A stretch of 64,000 nt of DNA from Streptomyces sp. NBC_01267 (GTDB lineage Bacteria > Actinomycetota > Actinomycetes > Streptomycetales > Streptomycetaceae). The stretch lies in NCBI RefSeq assembly GCF_036241575.1, contig NZ_CP108455.1:5769501-5833500 (forward strand), given 5' to 3'. The number at the start of each line of letters is the position of its first letter. Within the stretch, counting starts at the first letter, position 1. The position numbers were made by a program, and so were the translations under genes. Below the pieces are notes generated by a model. That model worked only from the letters and a program-made list of their open reading frames with translations. It ran no database searches and was not told the DNA's origin. Of the stretch, positions 26,354-37,691 are shown piece by piece.

Positions 26354-26429
26354 CATGTCAGCCAAGTTGTTGACATGGCTAGCCATGCTCTCTAACTTGG
26401 GACATGGCCAACCAAGCTAGTCAGGTTGG
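26354..26429 (+). promoter_or_regulatory. operator/promoter region of the rep operon
   Basis: TTGACA at 26370 and TAACTT at 26393 have a 17-nt spacer: a good promoter for the rightward genes. Three dyads overlap it: CATGTCA-n10-TGACATG (26354-26377), the perfect 14-bp palindrome CATGGCTAGCCATG (26374-26387), and CCAACC-n10-GGTTGG (26408-26429). A repressor bound here would block the promoter; the divergent GntR protein is the natural candidate. Confidence 0.7.
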
Positions 26430-26497
26430 TCACGTCGGGGCGGCACCCTACGGCCAAGCAGATGTGCCGCCCCTCGTCCCCTGAGGGAGCTTCCATC

Positions 26498-26953
26498 ATG
26501 CATGCAACACTCTTAGCTGCGCGTACCAGTCCGGACACCTCCGCTGAGCGTGACTTGCGCACAACCTTGCGGATGACGGGTGCTGAACGGACGGTCGCGC
26601 TGTACGCCTCGGACATGCCCACGGGCTTCTCCTGGTCGAGGGGCATCACACCGCAGGTGATCGCCTGGGTCATGCAGGGCGTTGACCGCCTCGGCTTCGA
26701 CGACGTGTACCGCTCCGGTGTGGAGGCGCAGCACTACAGGGTTCTGCGTCTGGCCGGTCAGGTCTCGGCAGCGGCGCGGCGCTGGTTTCGTGGTCGTTTC
26801 CCCGACCGTGCGCGGCTGGACTGTGTGGAGCAGGCCAACGCCATGCTGACCTTCCGCCTGGGCGACTACGAGCCGGTCTCCGGCTACGTCGGGGACGACA
26901 CTTTCCGGGTGTATCGCGCCTACGGCGATGACGTGGACGAGGTGGGCGTGTGA
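26498..26953 (+). CDS. hypothetical protein, first gene of the element's rep operon (contains TTA codon)
   Basis: Protein of 151 residues, not recognised. The middle (VIAWVMQGVDRLGFDDVYRSGVEAQHYRVLRLAGQVSAAARRWFRGRF) is helical and basic; the end is acidic. The ATG at 26498 follows GAGGGAG, a good ribosome site. Codon 6 is TTA (26513-26515), the leucine codon read only by the bldA tRNA in Streptomyces, so translation may be limited to differentiating cells. The stop overlaps the next start by 4 nt. Similar small genes often precede repSA in AICEs. Confidence 0.7.
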   Translation: MHATLLAARTSPDTSAERDLRTTLRMTGAERTVALYASDMPTGFSWSRGITPQVIAWVMQGVDRLGFDDVYRSGVEAQHYRVLRLAGQVSAAARRWFRGRFPDRARLDCVEQANAMLTFRLGDYEPVSGYVGDDTFRVYRAYGDDVDEVGV

Positions 26954-27162
26954 CCGCCTTCCCCGATGACGCCCTGCACGCGGCTGAGTGGGCGGACGAG
27001 AGGCGTACCGAGCAGATCGGCATGTACCTCGACGCTCATGACGTCCGCCCCTACACCCGGTTCTTCACCGTGATCGATGACGCCCACTACGCCGAGGAAG
27101 ACGCCAAGGTGCGCGGGCTCTACCCGCCGATCGGGCACGGCTACCCGAGGGAGGACCAGTGA
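26950..27162 (+). CDS. small hypothetical protein of the rep operon
   Basis: Protein of 70 residues, acidic, with HAAEWADERRTEQIGMYLDAHDVRPYTRFFTVIDDAHYAEEDAKV; no motif recognised. GTGA overlaps on both sides (with the gene before and with rep) make it a tightly coupled middle member of the operon. Could be an accessory of replication control; that is only inference from position. Confidence 0.65.
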   Translation: MTAFPDDALHAAEWADERRTEQIGMYLDAHDVRPYTRFFTVIDDAHYAEEDAKVRGLYPPIGHGYPREDQ

Positions 27163-28592
27163 CGGTCTTCCCCGTCGAGCCGTCGGCCGTGGCCGGTACT
27201 GCTGCGGTCGTGGGCACCGACCCCCTGACCCTGGCCGACCTCCTACGCGTCGCCAATGCCCCCGGCTTCGACCGGTGGCAGGAACAGGTTCGCCGTACCG
27301 GTGGCTGCTCGGACCCGATCCACCTGGAGGGCATGACCACGACCCGCGACGCGAAGTCGGGGCAGGTGCTCTACTCCTACAGCACCCAGGGCGAGCCCGG
27401 CGGACGGCTGCGGGTGGCCTGCGGCAACCGTCGCGCCTCCCGGTGCCCCTCCTGCGCCTGGACCTACGCCGGAGACACCTTCCACCTGATCCGCGCCGGA
27501 CTGACCGGCGACGTGAACAAGGGCACCCCGGTCACCGTGCGCACGCACCCCAAGGTCTTCGCGACCCTCACCGCCCCGTCGTTCGGCCCGGTCCACAACC
27601 GCCCCACCAAGGGCGCCTGCCGATGCGGCACCGACCACGCCGATGGCTCCCCGCTGCTGGGCTCGGCGCTGAACCCGGCCACGTACGACTACGCGGGTGC
27701 GGTGCTGTGGAACAACCACGCCGGAGACCTGTGGCGGCGCTTCACCATCTACCTCCGACGGGAGGTCGCCGCCCGCGCCGGCCTCTCCCAGAAAGCCTCG
27801 GCCAAGGAGTGCCGGATCTCCTTCGGGAAGGTCGCGGAGTTCCAGAAAAGGGGCGCGGTCCACTTCCACGCGATCGTCCGACTTGACGGACCCGACGGCC
27901 CCGACACGACCCCGCCGCCCTGGGCCAGCGTCGGCCTGCTGTCGGACGCGATCCAGGCGGCTGCTGCCCGCGTGAGCGTGCCCGTCCCACCTTCGGGCGA
28001 GCAACCGGCCCGGACCCTGCGGTGGGGTGCTCAGGTAGACGTACGGCCGATCGGCTCGGACAACGCGAACGACGACCTGACCGAACAGGCCGTGGCCGCG
28101 TACGTCGCGAAGTACGCCACCAAGGCAGCCGAGACGACCGGCACCGTGGACCGGCGCATCGGAGAGCTGGCCGAACTCGACAAGCTCACCGACCTCCCCG
28201 ACCACGCCCGGTGCCTGATCGAAGCGTGCTTCGACCTGGACGACGCCTACCCCGAACGCAAGCTCTGGCAGTGGGCCCACATGCTCGGCTTCCGCGGCCA
28301 CTTCTCCACCAAGTCCCGCCGCTACTCGACCACCCTCGGCGCCCTGCGCCAGGTCCGGGCCGACTTCCGCGCCCGCCAGGAACGCCGCGAACGGGGCCTG
28401 CCCGACTCGGACGACTCCCCGGAGGGCTCCACACTCACCCTCGCCCACTGGACCTACGCCGGACACGGCCACACCCCCGGCGAATCCTGGCTCGCCGCCA
28501 CCATCCACCGCGACATCCACACCAACCGCGAGACCGCCCGCGAAGCACGCGCCGAACTCGAAGACGTCGACGGACCGGAGGTGTGGGCATGA
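27159..28592 (+). CDS. RepSA-type rolling-circle replication initiator
   Basis: Protein of 477 residues. It has the HUH motif in KRGAVHFHAIVRLDG near residue 232 (two His around a hydrophobic residue bind the metal) and a catalytic-tyrosine candidate in AAYVAKYATKAAE near 313, followed by a C-terminal part with RGHFSTKSRRYSTTL. The N-terminal CxxC-type segments (ASRCPSCAWTYAGD, GACRCG) resemble the zinc-like part of Streptomyces plasmid Rep proteins. Such proteins nick the origin and start rolling-circle replication of the excised circle. GGGAGG precedes the GTG start; xis overlaps the stop. Confidence 0.9.
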   Translation: MTVFPVEPSAVAGTAAVVGTDPLTLADLLRVANAPGFDRWQEQVRRTGGCSDPIHLEGMTTTRDAKSGQVLYSYSTQGEPGGRLRVACGNRRASRCPSCAWTYAGDTFHLIRAGLTGDVNKGTPVTVRTHPKVFATLTAPSFGPVHNRPTKGACRCGTDHADGSPLLGSALNPATYDYAGAVLWNNHAGDLWRRFTIYLRREVAARAGLSQKASAKECRISFGKVAEFQKRGAVHFHAIVRLDGPDGPDTTPPPWASVGLLSDAIQAAAARVSVPVPPSGEQPARTLRWGAQVDVRPIGSDNANDDLTEQAVAAYVAKYATKAAETTGTVDRRIGELAELDKLTDLPDHARCLIEACFDLDDAYPERKLWQWAHMLGFRGHFSTKSRRYSTTLGALRQVRADFRARQERRERGLPDSDDSPEGSTLTLAHWTYAGHGHTPGESWLAATIHRDIHTNRETAREARAELEDVDGPEVWA

Positions 28593-28786
28593 GGCGGCCG
28601 CTCCCCGATCGCTACCTGACACCGCTCGATCTGGCTGACCTCCTCGGCGTTCCGGTCGAGACGGTCTATCAGTGGCGGCGCAAGGACACCGGGCCCCGTG
28701 GCTTCCGCGTCGGCCGGCACCTCCGCTACGACCCCGAAGACGTCCGCGTGTGGGTCGCCGCACTGATGGACAAGGAGGCTGTCTGA
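28589..28786 (+). CDS. xis: excisionase (MerR/AlpA-type helix-turn-helix)
   Basis: Protein of 65 residues: YLTPLDLADLLGVPVETVYQWRRKDTGPRGFRVGRHLRYDPEDVRVWV. This is the short winged-helix DNA-binding fold of recombination directionality factors, with the ETVYQWR recognition helix. The ATG overlaps the rep stop by 4 nt, and its own stop overlaps the int start. It would bend DNA at the attachment site and push the integrase towards excision. Confidence 0.9.
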   Translation: MRRPLPDRYLTPLDLADLLGVPVETVYQWRRKDTGPRGFRVGRHLRYDPEDVRVWVAALMDKEAV

Positions 28787-30021
28787 TGGCCGGACACATC
28801 CAAGACCGCTGGTATAAGACCGAGCCGGGGCCGAAAGGCAAGACGGTCAAGGTTGCGACCGAACGACATGGAGTCGGTCTGCGTTACCGCGCCCGCTACG
28901 TCGGTCCCGATGGCAGCGAGAAGTCCAAGAGCTTCCCGGACAAGCAGAAGCGCAAGGCTGAGACCTGGTTGGCGAACATCGAGGCCGACATGTCCCGTGG
29001 CGACTACATCGCTCCTGAGGCTGGTAAGGCCACTTTCGAGCAGTACGCCACGAAGTGGATGAAGACGCAGATGACCGACCCCTCCACTCGGGAGTCTGTC
29101 GAGATGCGGTTGCGTCTTCACGCGCTCCCGCACATCGGCAAGCGCCCCATCGGTTCGTTCAACCCGACACACATTCGACTGTGGATGCGGATCCTTGAGG
29201 ACGCGGGGCTCTCGCCTGCGTATCGGCGCGGCATCTTCGCTCACGTCTCGACCGTCTTCACGGCCGCTGTCGAAGACCGGGTGATCCGGGCCAATCCATG
29301 CAGCGCAAGGTCTGTGAAGGCTCCCCGCCTCGACCCGCGCAAGGTCAAGCCTTGGTCTGGTGATCAGGTCAAGGCTGTGCGGGCTGTCCTGCCTGAGCGG
29401 TATCGGGCGCTTGTCGACCCCGCCGCCGGGTGCGGTCTTCGACAGGGGGAGGTGTTCGGCCTGGCTGTCGAGGATGTCGACTTCCTCGGCGGTGTCGTGC
29501 ATGTGGTCCGACAGGTGAAGCTTCTGCGCAACCGGCCCGTGTTCGCACCGCCCAAGGGTGGCAAGGAGCGGGAGGTTCCCCTGCCGGAGTCCATCGCCTT
29601 CGCGTTGGCCGGCCACCTCACGCAGTACCCGGCGGCGGAGGTCACCTTGCCCTGGAAGTCTTTGGACGGCCCGCCGGTTACCGCTTCTCTGATCTTCCGG
29701 AGCCCTGAGGGCTTTTCCCTGAACCGGAATCGCTTCAACGACCGGCAGTGGCGCCCTGGTCTCCGTGCTGCCGGTATCGCCAACGGGAGGGATAACGGGA
29801 TGCACGCGCTACGGCACTTCTATGCATCCGTGCTGTTGGACGCCGGGGAAAGCATCAAGGCCCTGAGCGAGTACCTCGGCCATCACGATCCGGGCTTCAC
29901 GCTGCGGACCTACACGCACCTCATGCCGGCCAGTCAGACGCGTACGCGAGCAGCCGTGGACGCAGTGTGGGCCGCCCCGGTCGCCAATGACGGCCCCGAG
30001 ACGGCCCACGAGAGTTCATAG
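28786..30021 (+). CDS. int: tyrosine site-specific integrase
   Basis: Protein of 411 residues. The catalytic set is visible: Arg219 in GLRQGEVFGL, His340 and Arg343 in HALRHF, His366 in LGHHD and Tyr376 in RTYTHLM. The N terminus (SKSFPDKQKRKAETWLANIEADMSRGDYI) is the arm-binding region, followed by a core-binding helical domain. AAGGAGG lies 9 nt before the ATG. The gene ends 22 nt before the candidate right attachment core, the standard place for an integrase gene. It looks intact. Confidence 0.95.
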   Translation: MAGHIQDRWYKTEPGPKGKTVKVATERHGVGLRYRARYVGPDGSEKSKSFPDKQKRKAETWLANIEADMSRGDYIAPEAGKATFEQYATKWMKTQMTDPSTRESVEMRLRLHALPHIGKRPIGSFNPTHIRLWMRILEDAGLSPAYRRGIFAHVSTVFTAAVEDRVIRANPCSARSVKAPRLDPRKVKPWSGDQVKAVRAVLPERYRALVDPAAGCGLRQGEVFGLAVEDVDFLGGVVHVVRQVKLLRNRPVFAPPKGGKEREVPLPESIAFALAGHLTQYPAAEVTLPWKSLDGPPVTASLIFRSPEGFSLNRNRFNDRQWRPGLRAAGIANGRDNGMHALRHFYASVLLDAGESIKALSEYLGHHDPGFTLRTYTHLMPASQTRTRAAVDAVWAAPVANDGPETAHESS

Positions 30022-30041
30022 GTCGCTGACCTGCGGAATTC

Positions 30042-30947
30042 TTAGAAGCCGAAGTCCTGGGTCCACCAGGGACCGCCGGACCCGAAGTGCACGCCGACGC
30101 CCAGCGTCTTGAAGTCGCAGTTGAGAATGTTCGCGCGGTGGCCCGGACTGTTCATCCACGCGTTCATCACCGCGGTGGCGTCGCTCTGCCCCTTCGCTAT
30201 GTTCTCGCCGCCCAGACCCGTGACCCCGGCCTTGTCGGCCCGGTCCCAGGGGGTGGCGCCGTCGGGGTCGGTGTGGTCGAAGAAGCCGCGCGCCGCCATG
30301 TCGTCGCTGAAGGCCCCGGCCAGCGCGGCGAGGTCGCCGTCGGCCTGTACGGGCCGGCAACCGGCCTGCGCCCGCTGCTGGTTGACCAGGCTCAGCACCG
30401 CTGCCGCCGCAGCGCTCTCGGAGCTGGTCGCTGCCCGGGGCCGCGCGGACTCCGTACGCTCGGGCGTCGCAGTGGTGGTACGGGTCGGGGCGGCGCTGTG
30501 CGCCGCGGCCCCGCTGCTCTGCTTCGCCTTCGGGCCGGTCCGCTCCGAGGGGGAATCCGAGGGCGAACCGGAGGCCTTCTCCTTACGTGGCGACGGAGCG
30601 GCCGACGGCGCGTGGGCGGAGGCCGAGCCGGTCGGGGCGGAGGGGGTGCCCGATGTAGGTGTGGCGGACGATCCGCCCTGCGTCTGGAGGTCCGGCACCC
30701 CGTCGGCGCGCACCTGGTCACTGCCGCCGGAACCGCCCACCGTGTAGGTGTCCCCGCCGGGCAGCAGCCCTGATGCCATGGCCACGGCGCCGACCGCGAC
30801 GGCGGCCGACACCCCCAGCAGCCCGGCGCGTACGGGCGTGGCCTTCCGCTCCTTGCGGCGCGCGCGGCCGTGGTGCGAGCTGTCCGGGGCCGCCGGGTGG
30901 TCAGGGGCGGGCGCCGGTACGGCGGCAGAGCGACGATGGCGTCCCAC
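30042..30947 (-). CDS. membrane-anchored CAP/SCP-domain protein
   Basis: Protein of 301 residues. A short basic N terminus is followed by one membrane segment (VRAGLLGVSAAVAVGAVAMASGLL, about 37-60), then a long Ser/Pro/Ala/Thr-rich linker, then a C-terminal CAP domain (about 180-301) with VNQQRAQAGC, HTDPDG, GENIAKG, WMNSPGHRANIL and a WTQDFGF end. CAP-domain proteins are extracellular; function in Streptomyces is unknown. The GTG at 30947 was chosen since GAGGAAGG lies 8 nt before it; the only earlier starts are TTG or ATT without a ribosome site. The stop overlaps the right end of the integrated element. Confidence 0.85.
   Translation of the reverse strand: MGRHRRSAAVPAPAPDHPAAPDSSHHGRARRKERKATPVRAGLLGVSAAVAVGAVAMASGLLPGGDTYTVGGSGGSDQVRADGVPDLQTQGGSSATPTSGTPSAPTGSASAHAPSAAPSPRKEKASGSPSDSPSERTGPKAKQSSGAAAHSAAPTRTTTATPERTESARPRAATSSESAAAAAVLSLVNQQRAQAGCRPVQADGDLAALAGAFSDDMAARGFFDHTDPDGATPWDRADKAGVTGLGGENIAKGQSDATAVMNAWMNSPGHRANILNCDFKTLGVGVHFGSGGPWWTQDFGF
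30044..30054. repeat. right attachment-site core (attR), candidate
   Basis: AGAAGCCGAAG, the same 11 bases as at 23388, coding the last residues and part of the stop of the CAP-domain gene on the minus strand. It lies 22 nt after the int stop. Confidence 0.65.
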
Positions 30948-31080
30948 AGGCGGTGCCTTCCTCAAGCTCGACGTCAACGAAATTCACCCGTACGGGTGAG
31001 GCGCATTGGGTCGGGACTGTAGTCCATGAGGCGTGGGGGCGAGGTGCGGGTGAGCCGATTGGCCGGTTAGCGTTTCGGCT

Positions 31081-31362
31081 ATGAACGAAGATGCACGGCT
31101 TACCGCCTGGGTGCGCGGCAAGGTCCAGGGAGTGGGGTTCCGCTGGTTCACCAGGGCCAATGCGCTGGAGATCGGTGGCCTCACCGGATTCGCCCTCAAT
31201 CTGGAGGACGGCAGAGTGCAGATCGTGGCCGAGGGCCCGCGCGAGAAGTGTCACCTTCTGCTGGAGTGGCTGAGGTCGTCCGACACACCCGGCAGAGTCG
31301 ACGGTGTCACTGAGATCTGGGACACTCCGCGCGGTGGGTACGCGACCTTCGCGATCCGCTGA
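31081..31362 (+). CDS. acyP: acylphosphatase
   Basis: Small enzyme of 93 residues that hydrolyses acyl phosphates. [47 protein letters not shown] carries the phosphate loop (GKVQGVGFR, with the catalytic Arg) and the conserved GxxxNLxDGxV with the catalytic Asn. Divergent from the CAP gene across 133 bp. Complete and of standard length. Confidence 0.95.
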   Translation: MNEDARLTAWVRGKVQGVGFRWFTRANALEIGGLTGFALNLEDGRVQIVAEGPREKCHLLLEWLRSSDTPGRVDGVTEIWDTPRGGYATFAIR

Positions 31363-31734
31363 CCCGGCCGGGGCGCGCCGGACGGACCATCTGCCCCTGG
31401 CATATACGTAAGGCAGAAAATGCCTGGTGGTTGCCAAGAAGCGCACTCCGTGCCAGGCTGCGGCGGTAGCGATGATCTCCACGCCCTCAGGGCCCCGCAG
31501 GAGAGCCGCACCGCAGGTCGCCCTGCCGTGCGCCCCCGGGTCTGCCCTTCGATACGGGCTGTGATCGTGTTGACCGTCAAACTTTTTGGTGAGACCCTGG
31601 AAGCCCCGCGCACCTCAGCTGCTTGGCAGTAGGAAAACGCAGAGACTCTAGAGGCTGCCGAGTACCGCGGGTGCGATTCCCCCTATGACCCGCCACTTCT
31701 CCGGTCGGTCACTCAGTGTGGAGGACCATCCATC
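31363..31734. other. intergenic region between acyP and a small coiled-coil gene
   Basis: A 372-bp gap. Nothing in it reads as a convincing gene: a frame of about 70 codons ending near 31632 lacks a ribosome site and family character. It is AT-richer around 31570-31590 (TTGACC followed by AAACTTTTT), where a promoter could lie. GGAGG at 31721 is the ribosome site of the next gene. Confidence 0.5.
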
Positions 31735-31950
31735 ATGGCAAAGGCGCTTCTCGGTTACGTCGGCGGTTCCGACCCGCGACTTCTCTCCGAGATGCGACGG
31801 CTTCAGCAGCGCGTCCAGGACCTCGAATCCGAGCTCGTACGGATTCAGTCCGAGAACGACGCGCTGGCCGCCGCTGTTCAGCACCACGGAGACTCGTTGC
31901 TCGACGGTATCGACATCGACGTACCCCACGCGGAGCCTGCGCTCACCTGA
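31735..31950 (+). CDS. small conserved coiled-coil protein of unknown function
   Basis: Protein of 71 residues: MAKALLGYVGGSDPRLLSEM, then a heptad-rich helix (RRLQQRVQDLESELVRIQSENDALAAAV) and an acidic end. The Leu/Val/Ile spacing predicts a short coiled coil. The ATG follows GTGGAGG by 10 nt. It lies between acyP and smc and ends before a terminator, so it is its own transcription unit. I recall a protein like this next to smc in other streptomycetes, without a known role. Confidence 0.78.
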   Translation: MAKALLGYVGGSDPRLLSEMRRLQQRVQDLESELVRIQSENDALAAAVQHHGDSLLDGIDIDVPHAEPALT

Positions 31951-32032
31951 CCGAAGCCTCACAAAGGAAGCCCCACAAGGGACGGTCGGGCTGATCCGTC
32001 AGCCGCTTGAGATCCAATGCGCAAGGATATGC

Positions 32033-32058
32033 AAGGGACGCTTCGGCGTCCCTTCTTT
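32033..32058 (+). terminator. Rho-independent terminator before smc
   Basis: Stem AAGGGACGC with its complement (9 bp), TTCG loop, then TTCTTT. Ends the small coiled-coil gene. Confidence 0.8.
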
Positions 32059-32210
32059 CTGCTCACTCTCCCCCGCTTGCCGATGGCCGCATCACGCAGA
32101 CGCGGACTTCCCCCGCTGTACATCGCTTCGTCGCGCGTACGTCCTTTACCGTCTGATGTGCCCTGCACCTTCGTGGGTGAAACCGACAGCGAAAGGTAGA
32201 GTCCGGCGGC

Positions 32211-36122
<3,912 letters not shown>

Positions 36123-36247
36123 GAGGACAGCGTCCGGCGGGCTCTCCACCTGCCGGTCCGCCGAGTGGTGACCTCCCGGAAGCTGTGACCAACTGGAGGG
36201 GCTCGTACCCCCATGCCCGTCCTAGCGGACGTGCCCGAGGAGTTCAT

Positions 36248-37663
36248 GTGACCAGCACGGCGACACCGCAGCCCGGGGGCAGTCCGGCTGCCACGGAGCA
36301 CCTCGCGCACGTCATCTTCATCACCGCGGCTGCCGCCATGGGCGGGTTCCTCTTCGGTTACGACAGCTCTGTGATCAACGGTGCGGTCGAGGCCATCCAG
36401 AGTCGCTACGACATCGGGTCCGCCACCCTGGCCCAGGTCATCGCCATCGCGCTGATCGGCTGTGCGATCGGCGCTGCCACCGCGGGCCGCATCGCCGACC
36501 GCATCGGACGGATCCGGTGCATGCAGATCGCGTCGGTGCTGTTCACCATCAGCGCCATCGGCTCCGCGTTGCCCTTCGCTCTCTGGGACCTGGCCATGTG
36601 GCGGATCATCGGCGGCTTCGGTATCGGGATGGCCTCGGTGATCGGTCCCGCCTACATCGCCGAGGTCTCACCGCCCGCCTACCGCGGCCGGCTCGGGTCC
36701 TTCCAGCAGGCGGCGATCGTCATCGGTATCGCCGTCTCGCAGCTCGTCAACTACGGCATCCTGCAGGCGGCCAACGGCAACCAGCGCGGACAGCTGCTGG
36801 GCGTCGAGGCCTGGCAGGTGATGCTCGGCGTCATGGTCATCCCGGCCGTCATCTACGGTCTGCTCTCCTTCGCGATCCCCGAGTCCCCGCGCTATCTGAT
36901 CTCGGCGGGCAAGGAGGCGCGGGCCAAGCAGGTGCTGGCCGACGTCGAGGGCACGGACATCGATCTGGACGCCCGCGTGGCCGAGATCGAGCACGCCATG
37001 CGGCGCGAGCACAAGTCGACCTTCAAGGACCTGCTCGGCGGCGGCTTCTACTTCAAGCGGATCGTCTGGATCGGTATCGGCCTCTCCGCCTTCCAGCAAC
37101 TCGTCGGCATCAACGTGGCCTTCTACTACTCGTCGAGGCTGTGGCAGTCGGTCGGCATCGACCCGACGACCTCGTTCTTCTACTCGTTCACGACGTCGAT
37201 CATCAACATCATCGGCACCGTCGTCGCGATGATCTTCGTCGACAGGATCGGCCGCAGGCCGCTCGTGCTGATCGGTTCCGTGGGCATGGTCATCGGACTC
37301 GCGCTGGAGGCCTGGGCCTTCTCGTACCACCTGGTCCACGGCAAGCTGCCGACCGCCCAGGGCTGGGTCGCCCTGATCGCGGCCCACTGGTTCGTCTTCT
37401 TCTTCGCGATGTCCTGGGGTGTGGTCGTCTGGGTGCTGCTCGGCGAGATGTTCCCCAACAAGATCCGGGCCGCCGCCCTGGGTGTGGCCGCGTCCGCCCA
37501 GTGGATCGCCAACTGGGCGATCACGGCCAGCTTCCCGAGCCTGTCCGACTGGAACCTCTCCGCGACGTACGTCATCTATACGTTCTTCGCGGCGCTCTCG
37601 ATCCCGTTCGTGCTCCTGTTCGTGAAGGAGACCAAGGGCAGGACGCTGGAGTCCATGGGCTGA
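36248..37663 (+). CDS. glcP: sugar permease of the major facilitator superfamily (GlcP type)
   Basis: Proton-linked glucose transporter of 471 residues with 12 predicted membrane helices. Sugar-porter signatures: GGFLFGYDSSVINGA near residue 35, DRIGRIR, PESPRYLI near 212, QQLVGINVAFYYS near 282, DRIGRRPL near 333 and a C-terminal VKETKGRTLE. In S. coelicolor GlcP is the main glucose uptake system, and its gene lies just after smc, as here. The GTG at 36248 follows GAGGAG by 5 nt; an upstream frame extension is unlikely. Confidence 0.9.
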   Translation: MTSTATPQPGGSPAATEHLAHVIFITAAAAMGGFLFGYDSSVINGAVEAIQSRYDIGSATLAQVIAIALIGCAIGAATAGRIADRIGRIRCMQIASVLFTISAIGSALPFALWDLAMWRIIGGFGIGMASVIGPAYIAEVSPPAYRGRLGSFQQAAIVIGIAVSQLVNYGILQAANGNQRGQLLGVEAWQVMLGVMVIPAVIYGLLSFAIPESPRYLISAGKEARAKQVLADVEGTDIDLDARVAEIEHAMRREHKSTFKDLLGGGFYFKRIVWIGIGLSAFQQLVGINVAFYYSSRLWQSVGIDPTTSFFYSFTTSIINIIGTVVAMIFVDRIGRRPLVLIGSVGMVIGLALEAWAFSYHLVHGKLPTAQGWVALIAAHWFVFFFAMSWGVVVWVLLGEMFPNKIRAAALGVAASAQWIANWAITASFPSLSDWNLSATYVIYTFFAALSIPFVLLFVKETKGRTLESMG

Positions 37664-37691
37664 CCGCAGCGCCCCCTCTCCGCCACCCTGC

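Larger units (their letters stand above)
23388..30054. mobile_element. integrated AICE-like element, reduced (rep, xis, int; no transfer gene)
   Basis: About 6.7 kb of lower-GC DNA between an HxlR gene and a CAP-domain gene. It carries a pSAM2-type set in one direction (two small unknown genes, RepSA-like initiator, excisionase, tyrosine integrase) and a minus-strand set (DUF4145 protein, HAD phosphatase, GntR regulator). An 11-bp repeat AGAAGCCGAAG lies at both ends. AICEs normally also encode an FtsK-like TraB and Spd proteins; neither is present, so self-transfer is unlikely. Excision and rolling-circle replication functions look intact. Confidence 0.85.

Noticed and set aside
31420..31632. 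Frame of about 70 codons between acyP and the small coiled-coil gene
   Set aside because: No ribosome site, weak codon bias, no recognised family; kept as intergenic.
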